Source: Paenibacillus sp. Soil750 (GTDB lineage Bacteria; Bacillota; Bacilli; Paenibacillales; NBRC-103111). From it: a stretch of 64,000 bases of DNA. Positions 36,634 through 43,803 of the stretch are shown in pieces. The stretch lies in NCBI RefSeq assembly GCF_001428045.1, contig NZ_LMSD01000023.1:310001-374000 (forward strand), given 5' to 3'. Below the pieces are notes generated by a model. It ran no database searches, was not told where the DNA came from, and saw only the letters and a program-made list of their open reading frames with translations. The first letter of the stretch is position 1. The number at the start of each line of letters is the position of its first letter. Made by a program: the position numbers and the translations under genes.

Positions 36634-37491
36634 TTGAAATTTGCGGCATTTAGCGGTGTTTTTATGGCACACAGTATTCAAGAAGCTATGAAATTGACCA
36701 AAAAGCTGGGCATGGATGGGATCGAAATTGCTGCTCGCGAGCCACATCTTTCTCCGACAACCAGTACGCCGCGGATCCAGGAAATCAAGGCGCTAGCAGC
36801 GGATTTGGGACTGGAAATTCCGGTGCTTGCCGGATATATGGGCGGGTTCTCGACGGCTAGCGATCCAGAGTGTGAGCAAGCATTCAGCGATTTCAATCGT
36901 TTGTTGGAAATTGGCGGAGAGCTGGGATCTTCCATGATTCGGGTTTCTCCGGGAGGGCCGAATGCTTTCATGGCATACGACTACCACTATGCCAAAGCGG
37001 CTCACTGGCTGAATAAATGCGCTGAGATGGCTCAAAAACTTCAAATAAAACTATTGCTTGAAATTCATAATGAATCGCTTGTAGAAACCGTTGACAGCAG
37101 CTTGAAGCTATTGAATTTGATCCAGCATGACAATGTTGGGATGATTCACGACGCTGGTAATATGTATATTACAGAGACGGATTACGGCAGGGATTCCATC
37201 GTGAATCTGGACAAGCATTTGTTCCATGTTCATGTCAAAGATGAGATTCGCGTGAAGGATGTTGGAGCACCAGGCACTTTCCGTAACTTGACGCATCGCG
37301 GAGAAGAAGCGTTTCTGCAAAGTCGCTTGGGCGAGGGGGAAGCTGACCATCAACCGATGTTCGATGCGCTGCAAGAAGTCGGTTATAACGGATGGATAAC
37401 CTTCGAATGCCATGCGCCATTTCCTGCCTATGAGCGTCTGATGTATGATTTTCAAGTAGTCCAAAAAATGTTGTCTAGGGAACAAAGATGA
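36634..37491 (+). CDS. Sugar phosphate isomerase/epimerase-like protein
   Basis: 285 residues of the xylose-isomerase-like TIM-barrel (AP endonuclease 2) superfamily. Metal-ligand regions are visible as LLLEIHNE, MIHDAGNMY, FHVHVKDE and WITFECHAP, with Glu, Asp and His residues placed as in this fold. The start is TTG 36634 after an excellent GGAGGAGAT site; a TTG start after such a strong site may limit expression. It probably isomerises or epimerises a sugar from the preceding beta-galactosidase locus. No terminator was seen before the rtcB leader. Confidence 0.88.
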   Translation: MKFAAFSGVFMAHSIQEAMKLTKKLGMDGIEIAAREPHLSPTTSTPRIQEIKALAADLGLEIPVLAGYMGGFSTASDPECEQAFSDFNRLLEIGGELGSSMIRVSPGGPNAFMAYDYHYAKAAHWLNKCAEMAQKLQIKLLLEIHNESLVETVDSSLKLLNLIQHDNVGMIHDAGNMYITETDYGRDSIVNLDKHLFHVHVKDEIRVKDVGAPGTFRNLTHRGEEAFLQSRLGEGEADHQPMFDALQEVGYNGWITFECHAPFPAYERLMYDFQVVQKMLSREQR

Positions 37492-37579
37492 GGTAAAGAC
37501 GGACGGCATGCAATACACGGGTACGCATAGATGGGACACATTGAAAAAGTGTTCAGTCTGTGGGTATCTTTTTTCGTTA

Positions 37580-37629
37580 ACAGGAAACGAGAAAGTAAAT
37601 GGAAAACTTTTTCCTGTCGCCATACTTTC
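37580..37629 (+). other. Possible pseudoknot or two-state leader of the first rtcB
   Basis: ACAGGAAA (37580-37587) pairs with TTTCCTGT (37610-37617). GAAAGTAAATGG (37591-37602) pairs with CCATACTTTC (37620-37629), leaving two unpaired bases. The arms interleave, so the stems form an H-type pseudoknot or exclude one another. The leader ends about 60 bases before the rtcB start. Confidence 0.35.
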
Positions 37630-37692
37630 ACCATGTTCGTTCTTAGGGAAATAAGCGAAGATAGCTTTAGAAGAAATACGGAGGTTAACCCA

Positions 37693-39111
37693 ATGAATAT
37701 GAAAACGATCATACACGGCGGTAATCAATACGAAATGCATCTAGAGCATGGCAATTTACATGTGTTTGCAAACTCGGATGTGTTCCAATCCTTTGAAGAC
37801 AAAGTATTTGAAATGGCAGATAATAACTTACGTATTCCGCGTAATGTGCATATGAGTTACACCCCTGACGCCCATGTTGGTATTGGTACTTGCATTGGGA
37901 CAACGGCAGTTTGGAGTATGAAGGATGGGTTCGTTTCCCCTTCCATTGTTGGAGTAGACATCGGCTGCGGCATGCGCGTGCATACGACTTCACTGCATAA
38001 ACGTGATATTCAAGACAAGGGTGTTCGTAGAGTATTAATCAAAGCGATCGAGAAATATGTCCCAACCAATGAGCGTACAAATACGAATTATTCAGATATC
38101 GATATCATGGATGTCGTTAAAAACGGATTAAATGGACTCCCAGAAAAATACGTACCAAGCGATCAGTGGTTAACACATGTCGAAGAGTCTACGTTCAAGT
38201 TTGAACAGGGCTATCTTGAGAATTTGCCAGCAAAAATCCGTAAATATGCTCACGGGCAGCTTGGGACCCTTGGTGGCGGGAACCATTTTATAGAGATTCA
38301 GTATCTAGAAGTGGCAGAAGCTCATAAGGATTTAGCGGCAAAATGGGGCTTGTTTGACGGTCAGGTTGTCGTCATGATTCACTCTGGTTCTCGTGCATGG
38401 GGAGCCATGTTGGGTCAAGAATTCACCAAGGTTTTCAGAGAGGTAATGAACAGTTGGGGTGTCGTCAATCCGGATCGGAATCTCTTATATGCGCCAATTG
38501 CAAGTCATGAAGGGCAAACTTACTTAAATCTCATGTATTCCGCACTTAACTTTGCAGTAAGTAATCGGCATATGATTGCCTTCGGTGTTCAAGAGGCGTT
38601 CCGAGAAGTATTTGGCGAAGATCTTGAAATGCCTGTACTGTATGACCTCATGCATAACTATGCGCTAAAGGAATTTCACCGCAATCAACCGATGCTCGTA
38701 CATCGGAAGGGTGCGACAAGAGCACTGCCGCCAGGTCATTTCCTGAATACAGCTGCATATAAAGAAACGGGTCATCCTGCATTAATCCCCGGTTCCATGG
38801 GAACCTCATCCTATATTATGGTGGGGAGAGACGAAGGCCTTAAAAACTTCTACTCCATTTGTCACGGTGCGGGCAGAGCGAGATCACGGAAAGCGACCAA
38901 AGAGCTTGTCACCGTCGACCAATTCGCGCAATCGATGAAAGTTGGGACGGATGATGAGATACTGGTTAATCATCGCTCCTTGCAAACCATCCTTGATGAA
39001 TGTCCGCAAGCCTATAAAGATGTGGATCAGATTATTGATAGTATTGTGGGTGCATCGCTAGCTGATGTGGTGGCAACTTGTAAGCCTGTGGTTGCGATTA
39101 AAGGTGTTTAG
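37693..39111 (+). CDS. rtcB: RtcB-family RNA ligase, first copy
   Basis: 472 residues. RtcB joins RNA ends bearing 2',3'-cyclic or 3'-phosphate to 5'-hydroxyl ends using GTP and Mn2+. All signature motifs are present: VDIGCGM with metal ligands D89 and C92, GTLGGGNHFIE (Asn/His), MIHSGSRAWG, VHRKGATRALPPG, and CHGAGRARSR with the His that accepts GMP. ACGGAGGT selects ATG 37693, not the longer upstream frame. The 500 bases after it hold a tRNA-like RNA, then an SPFH gene and a second rtcB. No archease or RtcA is encoded nearby. It probably repairs cleaved tRNA or processes the tRNA-like RNA. Confidence 0.94.
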   Translation: MNMKTIIHGGNQYEMHLEHGNLHVFANSDVFQSFEDKVFEMADNNLRIPRNVHMSYTPDAHVGIGTCIGTTAVWSMKDGFVSPSIVGVDIGCGMRVHTTSLHKRDIQDKGVRRVLIKAIEKYVPTNERTNTNYSDIDIMDVVKNGLNGLPEKYVPSDQWLTHVEESTFKFEQGYLENLPAKIRKYAHGQLGTLGGGNHFIEIQYLEVAEAHKDLAAKWGLFDGQVVVMIHSGSRAWGAMLGQEFTKVFREVMNSWGVVNPDRNLLYAPIASHEGQTYLNLMYSALNFAVSNRHMIAFGVQEAFREVFGEDLEMPVLYDLMHNYALKEFHRNQPMLVHRKGATRALPPGHFLNTAAYKETGHPALIPGSMGTSSYIMVGRDEGLKNFYSICHGAGRARSRKATKELVTVDQFAQSMKVGTDDEILVNHRSLQTILDECPQAYKDVDQIIDSIVGASLADVVATCKPVVAIKGV

Positions 39112-39130
39112 GAAATTGTAGTGATGATAG

Positions 39131-39144
39131 ACGTCAATTGACGT
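39131..39144. promoter_or_regulatory. Perfect 14-bp palindrome upstream of the tRNA-like RNA
   Basis: ACGTCAATTGACGT is identical to its reverse complement and lies 20 bases after the rtcB stop. With no loop it is better explained as a DNA operator than a hairpin. It contains TTGACG, a possible -35 hexamer, but I see no good -10 at 16-18 bases. Confidence 0.45.
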
Positions 39145-39267
39145 ATTCATAAATTTGGATGTAAGTACGAATGATTTTACCTTGGCTAGGATGTCAAATC
39201 GTCCGGCAGTGCGGACACATCTCTATGTGTCTGTATACTGTAATGTTCATTTCGACTTACATTCCCC

Positions 39268-39341
39268 AGGTGCAGGGGTTCGAATCCCCTATCGTGTGGA
39301 ACGATTAGCTCAGTGGTAGAGCACTCGACTTTTAATCGAGC
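39268..39341 (+). ncRNA. Circularly permuted tRNA-like RNA, anticodon UUU
   Basis: All tRNA arms are present in permuted order. The T-arm is AGGGG, TTCGAAT, CCCCT (39274-39290), preceded by AGGTGC (39268-39273), a variable-loop-like piece. Next is a 5-bp acceptor-like stem ATCGT/ACGAT (39291-39295, 39301-39305) closed by loop GTGGA. TA at positions 8-9 leads to the D-arm GCTC, AGTGGTA, GAGC (39308-39322). The anticodon arm is CTCGA, CTTTTAA, TCGAG (39324-39340), with anticodon UUU as in tRNA-Lys. With the acceptor closed and no CCA it cannot be charged as encoded. Joining its ends, for example by RtcB, would restore the anticodon-to-T-arm connection and give a circle. Ends are not determined. 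Confidence 0.85.
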
Positions 39342-39356
39342 AAAAAATTATTCTTA

Positions 39357-39449
39357 TTTGATCGTGTACGGGAGTCTTCAGTGGCTTTCACATCGCACAC
39401 TGCGCTACGGCTTTGTAATCTGCAGATACCGATGGCAAGAACGATTAAA
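39357..39449 (+). other. Structured segment downstream of the tRNA-like RNA
   Basis: TTTGATCGT (39357-39365) can pair over nine positions (one G-U) with ACGATTAAA (39441-39449), enclosing a hairpin CAGTGGC/GCACACTG (39379-39402). The segment repeats ATCGTGT of the acceptor-like strand (39291-39297 and 39361-39367). It may be the 3' domain of the same RNA or the SPFH leader. From 39450 to the SPFH start nothing further is clear. Confidence 0.35.
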
Positions 39450-39611
39450 ACCTTTTGTTACTAACGGGAAGATAGATGGTTTACAAGTGAGAACCCAATA
39501 TCTCCAACTCATTTCAAATGGCTTTCTTCATTCCTTGTATTCTTAAGCAGAATTCCGCCTTCATCGCAGGGGGACTCCAACTACGTGATCTAACACTCAA
39601 GGAGGTTTAAC

Positions 39612-40727
39612 ATGTTTAAAAAAGTAACGATACACAATGACGAACGAGGACTGCTATTTCGTAAAGGCAGCTACTATAAAAGCTTACAACCTGGCACTTA
39701 TCGGCTGTCACCATTTTCGGATGATCATGTTGAGATTTTAAATATTATGAACGCTTTTCATGTAAAAGGAAAAGATCTTCAGTTGTTTATGCATGACGAC
39801 ATACTCATCAAAGAGCTGGATATGATACAGGTTCAAGACAATGAATATGTGCTGCATTATGAAGATGGCAAATTCGTTGGCTTGTTGACAGCTGGAAGAT
39901 ATGCTTTTTGGAATGTATTGAAAGAGCACACCTATCTTCGGGCAGACATACGTAATCCTGAATTGCCCAATGAGATTGATCCAGCTATCATTCCTAAGCT
40001 CATTGGTTACTATCAAACATTTGATGTAGCTAGTCACGAAAGTGGAGCCTTGTATTATAACCATGTCATGCAAAAGGAGCTTGCTCCCGGCAAATATTAT
40101 TTCTGGAAGGGACCTGTCGGAGTCTCTGTGAAAACCGTCGACCTTCGTCAACAGCAAATGGATATGACAGGGCAAGAAATGATGACAGAGGATAAGGTCA
40201 CTCTGCGACTTAACTTTGTGTGCCAATATCGCGTTTTGAACGCTCTTCGAGCGCTTGAAATCAAGTCGTTTGAAGAGCAAATGTACATTCAACTGCAGCT
40301 TGTATTACGTGAGTATGTCGGTACTTTGAAGTTAGATGATTTGCTGAGAATGAAGCAGGAAGTTACTACCTACGTGTTGTCACGCTTGAATGAGAAAAGT
40401 CTAGATTATGGCGTGCAATTCTTGTCGGCGGGTGTGAAAGATATTATTTTGCCAGGTGAAATGAAAGATATCCTGAATACGGTCCTGTTGGCTGAGAAAA
40501 AAGCTCAAGCCAATCTCATTACGCGGCGCGAGGAGACGGCTTCTACGAGAAGCTTGTTGAATACGGCTAAGCTTATGGATGAGAACCAAACCCTGTTCCG
40601 GCTTAAGGAGCTTGAATTCCTGGAGAAGATCTGTGAGAAAATCGGGACGATTTCTTTTCATGGTGGAGGCAACTTATTAGAGCAGTTGAACTCTTTTGTT
40701 GGAGATAGAAACCTTTCTAAGGGCTGA
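39612..40727 (+). CDS. SPFH/Band-7 (slipin-like) protein without membrane anchor
   Basis: 371 residues. The N-terminus MFKKVTIHNDERGLLFRKGSYYKSLQPGTYRL and the second beta repeat resemble slipins. The SPFH core carries VDLRQQQMDMTGQEMMTEDKVTLRLNF and VQFLSAGVKDIILPGEM, followed by a helical, charged tail (LLAEKKAQANLITRREE) likely to drive oligomer formation. No transmembrane segment is visible, unlike typical slipins. CAAGGAGGT lies just upstream of ATG 39612. It sits between two rtcB genes and directly after the tRNA-like RNA, so it probably scaffolds the RNA and the ligases. That role rests on context. Confidence 0.88.
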   Translation: MFKKVTIHNDERGLLFRKGSYYKSLQPGTYRLSPFSDDHVEILNIMNAFHVKGKDLQLFMHDDILIKELDMIQVQDNEYVLHYEDGKFVGLLTAGRYAFWNVLKEHTYLRADIRNPELPNEIDPAIIPKLIGYYQTFDVASHESGALYYNHVMQKELAPGKYYFWKGPVGVSVKTVDLRQQQMDMTGQEMMTEDKVTLRLNFVCQYRVLNALRALEIKSFEEQMYIQLQLVLREYVGTLKLDDLLRMKQEVTTYVLSRLNEKSLDYGVQFLSAGVKDIILPGEMKDILNTVLLAEKKAQANLITRREETASTRSLLNTAKLMDENQTLFRLKELEFLEKICEKIGTISFHGGGNLLEQLNSFVGDRNLSKG

Positions 40728-40843
40728 TAGATTTTATTAATAGGTATGATCATTATAATTAATCTTTCCGCCGCAGATGGATTGACAGTTCTTGGCTTTG
40801 ACTCGTATGATGTTTGTAAATGAATGGAAAGGAGGCCGACGAT

Positions 40844-40933
40844 ATGATTCGCAATCAAATTTCTATGAATAACCTGACAACTGAAAAGCACTTCATACCA
40901 TCGGTCTCAACCGGACTTGTGACGAATACGTAG
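40844..40933 (+). CDS. Possible 29-residue small protein or leader peptide
   Basis: ATG 40844 follows AAAGGAGG by seven bases and opens a 29-codon frame (MIRNQISMNNLTTEK, then HFIPSVSTGLVTNT) ending with TAG. A strong terminator comes 35 bases later, ahead of the second rtcB. The excellent ribosome binding site is the main evidence, since the sequence resembles nothing I know. It could be a small partner of the SPFH protein or a leader peptide linked to the terminator. The rest of the gap 40728-40843 shows no feature. Confidence 0.4.
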   Translation: MIRNQISMNNLTTEKHFIPSVSTGLVTNT

Positions 40934-40968
40934 GTACTCTTTGAGTTAGCCTATTTAAATTTGACATG

Positions 40969-41003
40969 AAAAGCCGTAGACGATGTTGGTCTACGGCTTT
41001 TTT
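40969..41003 (+). terminator. Strong terminator 28 bases before the second rtcB start
   Basis: AAAAGCCGTAGAC (40969-40981) pairs perfectly with GTCTACGGCTTTT (40989-41001) around a seven-base loop, giving a T-run to 41003. Because the second rtcB starts at 41031, a promoter would hardly fit after it. Either expression depends on read-through or the promoter overlaps the hairpin. Confidence 0.9.
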
Positions 41004-41030
41004 GCGTCTACAAAAGAGAGGAACAAAACA

Positions 41031-42452
41031 ATGAAAGAAAATTATTATCAACAGGTCCAGATCCCAGCGGGAGTCGTCCATGTATACGCAGGACCTGAGT
41101 TATTTAAAGCGCTAGATTATCAAGTATTTCAGATGGCTAATAACAATTTGCAGATTCCAAATCAAGTGTATATGAGCTATACGCCTGACGTACATGTCGG
41201 TGTTGGTACTTGCATCGGTACGACAGCAGTATGGCATACGGATAACGGATATGTATCACCGTCTATTGTTGGCAGCGATATTGGCTGTGGCATGCGCGTG
41301 CATATGACGAATTTGCATAAAGATGAGCTGAAAGATGTGAAGCTGCGCCGCAAACTGGTGAAGTCGATCGAGAAGTATTTACCCGTTGAGGATCACGCAC
41401 GCGGTCATTTCTCGGACATCCGATTGGAACACATCGTTACCAAAGGGCTGCATGGTCTACCGAAGAAGTATATTCCGGATGGCTATACGCCTCGAAAGGC
41501 AACATCGCTTACGCATGTTGAGAGCAGTAAATTTACTTTGGATGAAAATGCATTGAATCGATTTCCGAGTCATGTTTGGCATCGGTCACATCGACAGCTT
41601 GGTACACTTGGGAATGGGAATCATTTTGCAGAGATTCAGTCGATAGAGATTGCGGAAGAGAACCGAGAGGTGGCTGAAGCCTGGGGACTATTTGATGGTC
41701 AAGTGGTCATCATGATTCACTCGGGTTCGCGTGCATGGGGTGGCTCTGTGAGCCAAACTTGCAGCAGTGATATGTTGAAGGTGATGCGGATGAACGGATT
41801 AGGAACGGCCGATCCTAAGCTCTTATTTGCACCCTTGGAACATCCTGAAGCGAAGACTTATGTCAATCTGATGTATTCTGCACTCAATTATGCGGTTGTC
41901 AATCGCCATCTGATTGCCTATGCCATTCGTGAGGCTGGTAAAGATGTGTTTGGCTCGAAGTTTGAAATGACCACCCTGTACGATCTAATGCATAACTATG
42001 CATGGGAGGAAAAGCAGGAAGGGCAGTCCTATTTTGTACATCGTAAAGGGGCAACGAGGTCGCTTCCGGCAGGCCATCCGGATAACCCACATCCTTATCT
42101 CACAACAGGTCACCCTGCGCTGATTCCGGGTTCAATGGGGACATCTTCCTACATAATGGTAGGAGCACCGGGTGGCAAAGCCAACTTTCACTCCATCTGT
42201 CATGGAGCAGGGCGAATTCGCTCACGCAGTGCGACGAAAAGATTGATAACGCTGAATGAATTTGCCTCTTCCATGCGAGTAGGTACGGATGATGAAATTG
42301 TCGTAAATCATAGGTCGTTAGAGTCGATTCTAGATGAATCGCCTCAAGCTTACAAAGATGTTGATCAAATTATTGAAAGTGTCGTCGGAGCGGGTTTGGC
42401 TGAAGTAGTAGCTAAATGTAAGCCTATGGCGACAGTAAAAGGTGCTAAATGA
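41031..42452 (+). CDS. rtcB: RtcB-family RNA ligase, second copy
   Basis: 473 residues, clearly paralogous to the copy at 37693 and with every catalytic motif retained: SDIGCGM (D83, C86), GTLGNGNHFAE, MIHSGSRAWG, VHRKGATRSLPAG and CHGAGRIRSR. It differs by NGN for GGN before the catalytic His and by the N-terminus. AGAGAGGAAC lies before ATG 41031; the longer upstream frame runs through the terminator and is rejected. Its stop overlaps the AAA ATPase start (ATGA), so the two are co-translated. Two complete ligases in one island suggest separate substrates or a hetero-oligomer; which is not known. Confidence 0.94.
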   Translation: MKENYYQQVQIPAGVVHVYAGPELFKALDYQVFQMANNNLQIPNQVYMSYTPDVHVGVGTCIGTTAVWHTDNGYVSPSIVGSDIGCGMRVHMTNLHKDELKDVKLRRKLVKSIEKYLPVEDHARGHFSDIRLEHIVTKGLHGLPKKYIPDGYTPRKATSLTHVESSKFTLDENALNRFPSHVWHRSHRQLGTLGNGNHFAEIQSIEIAEENREVAEAWGLFDGQVVIMIHSGSRAWGGSVSQTCSSDMLKVMRMNGLGTADPKLLFAPLEHPEAKTYVNLMYSALNYAVVNRHLIAYAIREAGKDVFGSKFEMTTLYDLMHNYAWEEKQEGQSYFVHRKGATRSLPAGHPDNPHPYLTTGHPALIPGSMGTSSYIMVGAPGGKANFHSICHGAGRIRSRSATKRLITLNEFASSMRVGTDDEIVVNHRSLESILDESPQAYKDVDQIIESVVGAGLAEVVAKCKPMATVKGAK

Positions 42453-43759
42453 GACATGTGCATAGCATAGAAATGAACGAAGAATCACCGGCAGTAACAG
42501 CTCCGATTAGGACTAAAGGCGACTCGCTTAAAGCATATGGGGACTATGCCTATGTAGTAGAACGGATTCAAAACGTGCTGGGGAAGAAGTACTGTCACGA
42601 CTTTGAACTCTATTTGAGTGATGATAGGAAAGAAGAGTATTGGGAGCTGCTTGAACAAGATGTGAAGACAGGGTCAAGTGATGTGCAGTTTGTCACTAGG
42701 ATATTCGATCATATGGAGTCACGTGCTTTCGGGATCGATGGGGAAAATGATGCTGCGGCATATCGAACGTATCCTACCCTGCGGAACAACGTTTTTGCTT
42801 ACCCGTCCTGGGGAGTCGCTTTAGCTAGAGTACCTATCTTTCGAACGAATGGTGTCGGAGAAGAGGATTTTGTTTTTGCTGTCGATGATGCGAGTTTACT
42901 ACGTTTTCTAGAACACGCTCGGCAGCGGCGCAGGGATTTGGACCGTCGACAAGTGACCGTTTTCACGGATGGACCTCATGGCATGGAAAAAGAACTGGCG
43001 CCCATAACACGTATGGTTGATCGTTCAGAGGTCATCATGAAGAGCGAAGTGAAAACAGATATTTATCGCGCTATCGATCAGTTTTTTACGGAGGATCGCA
43101 CTTTTTTCAAAGAGTATGATCTTCCTTACAAAAGAGGAATCCTTCTCTATGGGAAGCCTGGGAATGGAAAAACGACGCTCGTCAAATCGATTGCCGGCAG
43201 CGTAAAAGCGCCTGTTGCTTATTGGCAAATAACGGAGAACACCGGTAGTGAATCTATTCAAGATGCGTTTCAAGCTGCTGCTAAAATGGCGCCGATGATT
43301 CTTGTGATTGAAGATATCGATGCGATGCCGCAGCGGGCAAGGTCGTACTTTTTAAACATTTTGGATGGTGCGACTTCCAAAGAAGGGATATTCCTCATTG
43401 GGACAACGAATTATCCCGAGCAAATTGATCCGGCACTGATGAACCGGGCAGGGAGATTCGACCGTGCTTACGAAATCAAACTCCCAGACCTAGAGCTGAG
43501 ACAGACCTATTTGGAGCAAAAGGGGATAGGGAAGCTTTTGAGTGAAGCCTCGATACTCTTGACAGCGAAGCAAACAGAAGGGTTTACTTTTGCCCAGTTA
43601 AATGAATTGTATGTATCCGCTGCACTTCAATGGCATTATGAGCAAAGCGTGGATATCGAGAAGCTAGTGAAATCGATGAAGTCGGATCTGCATAAAGGGC
43701 AGACGATGACATGGTTGAAAGAGGATACAGACGTGAGGGTTGGTTTTTTGGTTAGTTGA
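42449..43759 (+). CDS. AAA ATPase, BCS1-like
   Basis: 436 residues. An N-terminal region of about 200 residues is followed by an AAA module with Walker A GKPGNGKT (235-242), Walker B LVIEDID (E288, D289), sensor motif IGTTNYPEQ and arginine-finger region MNRAGRFDRAYEI. The AAA domain is closest to the BCS1/CDC48 group, and there is no membrane segment. It is translationally coupled to the second rtcB, so it probably remodels the ligase, the SPFH assembly or the RNA. A 44-base gap separates it from tatD. Confidence 0.92.
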   Translation: MRHVHSIEMNEESPAVTAPIRTKGDSLKAYGDYAYVVERIQNVLGKKYCHDFELYLSDDRKEEYWELLEQDVKTGSSDVQFVTRIFDHMESRAFGIDGENDAAAYRTYPTLRNNVFAYPSWGVALARVPIFRTNGVGEEDFVFAVDDASLLRFLEHARQRRRDLDRRQVTVFTDGPHGMEKELAPITRMVDRSEVIMKSEVKTDIYRAIDQFFTEDRTFFKEYDLPYKRGILLYGKPGNGKTTLVKSIAGSVKAPVAYWQITENTGSESIQDAFQAAAKMAPMILVIEDIDAMPQRARSYFLNILDGATSKEGIFLIGTTNYPEQIDPALMNRAGRFDRAYEIKLPDLELRQTYLEQKGIGKLLSEASILLTAKQTEGFTFAQLNELYVSAALQWHYEQSVDIEKLVKSMKSDLHKGQTMTWLKEDTDVRVGFLVS

Positions 43760-43803
43760 GAAATGTGATATTAACTATGAATTTAATTTAGGACGTGATT
43801 GAG

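Noticed and set aside
36634-37491. Isomerase as first gene of the RNA-repair island
   Set aside because: A 200-base gap with its own structured leader separates it from rtcB, and its fold matches the sugar genes to its left.
37108-37740. 210-codon minus-strand frame over the isomerase end and rtcB leader
   Set aside because: It overlaps the well-supported isomerase gene and the rtcB start and has no family features.
39274-39340. Ordinary tRNA-Lys gene
   Set aside because: The T-arm lies before the D-arm, the acceptor stem is only 5 bp and closed by a loop, and no CCA or acceptor 3' end follows the anticodon arm.
39313-39546. 77-codon frame across the tRNA-like RNA and its downstream segment
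   Set aside because: It starts inside the D-loop without a ribosome binding site and shows no recognisable domain; the RNA structure explains the sequence better.
39738-40292. 184-codon minus-strand frame inside the SPFH gene
   Set aside because: Antisense of a clear SPFH protein; no start signal or motif.
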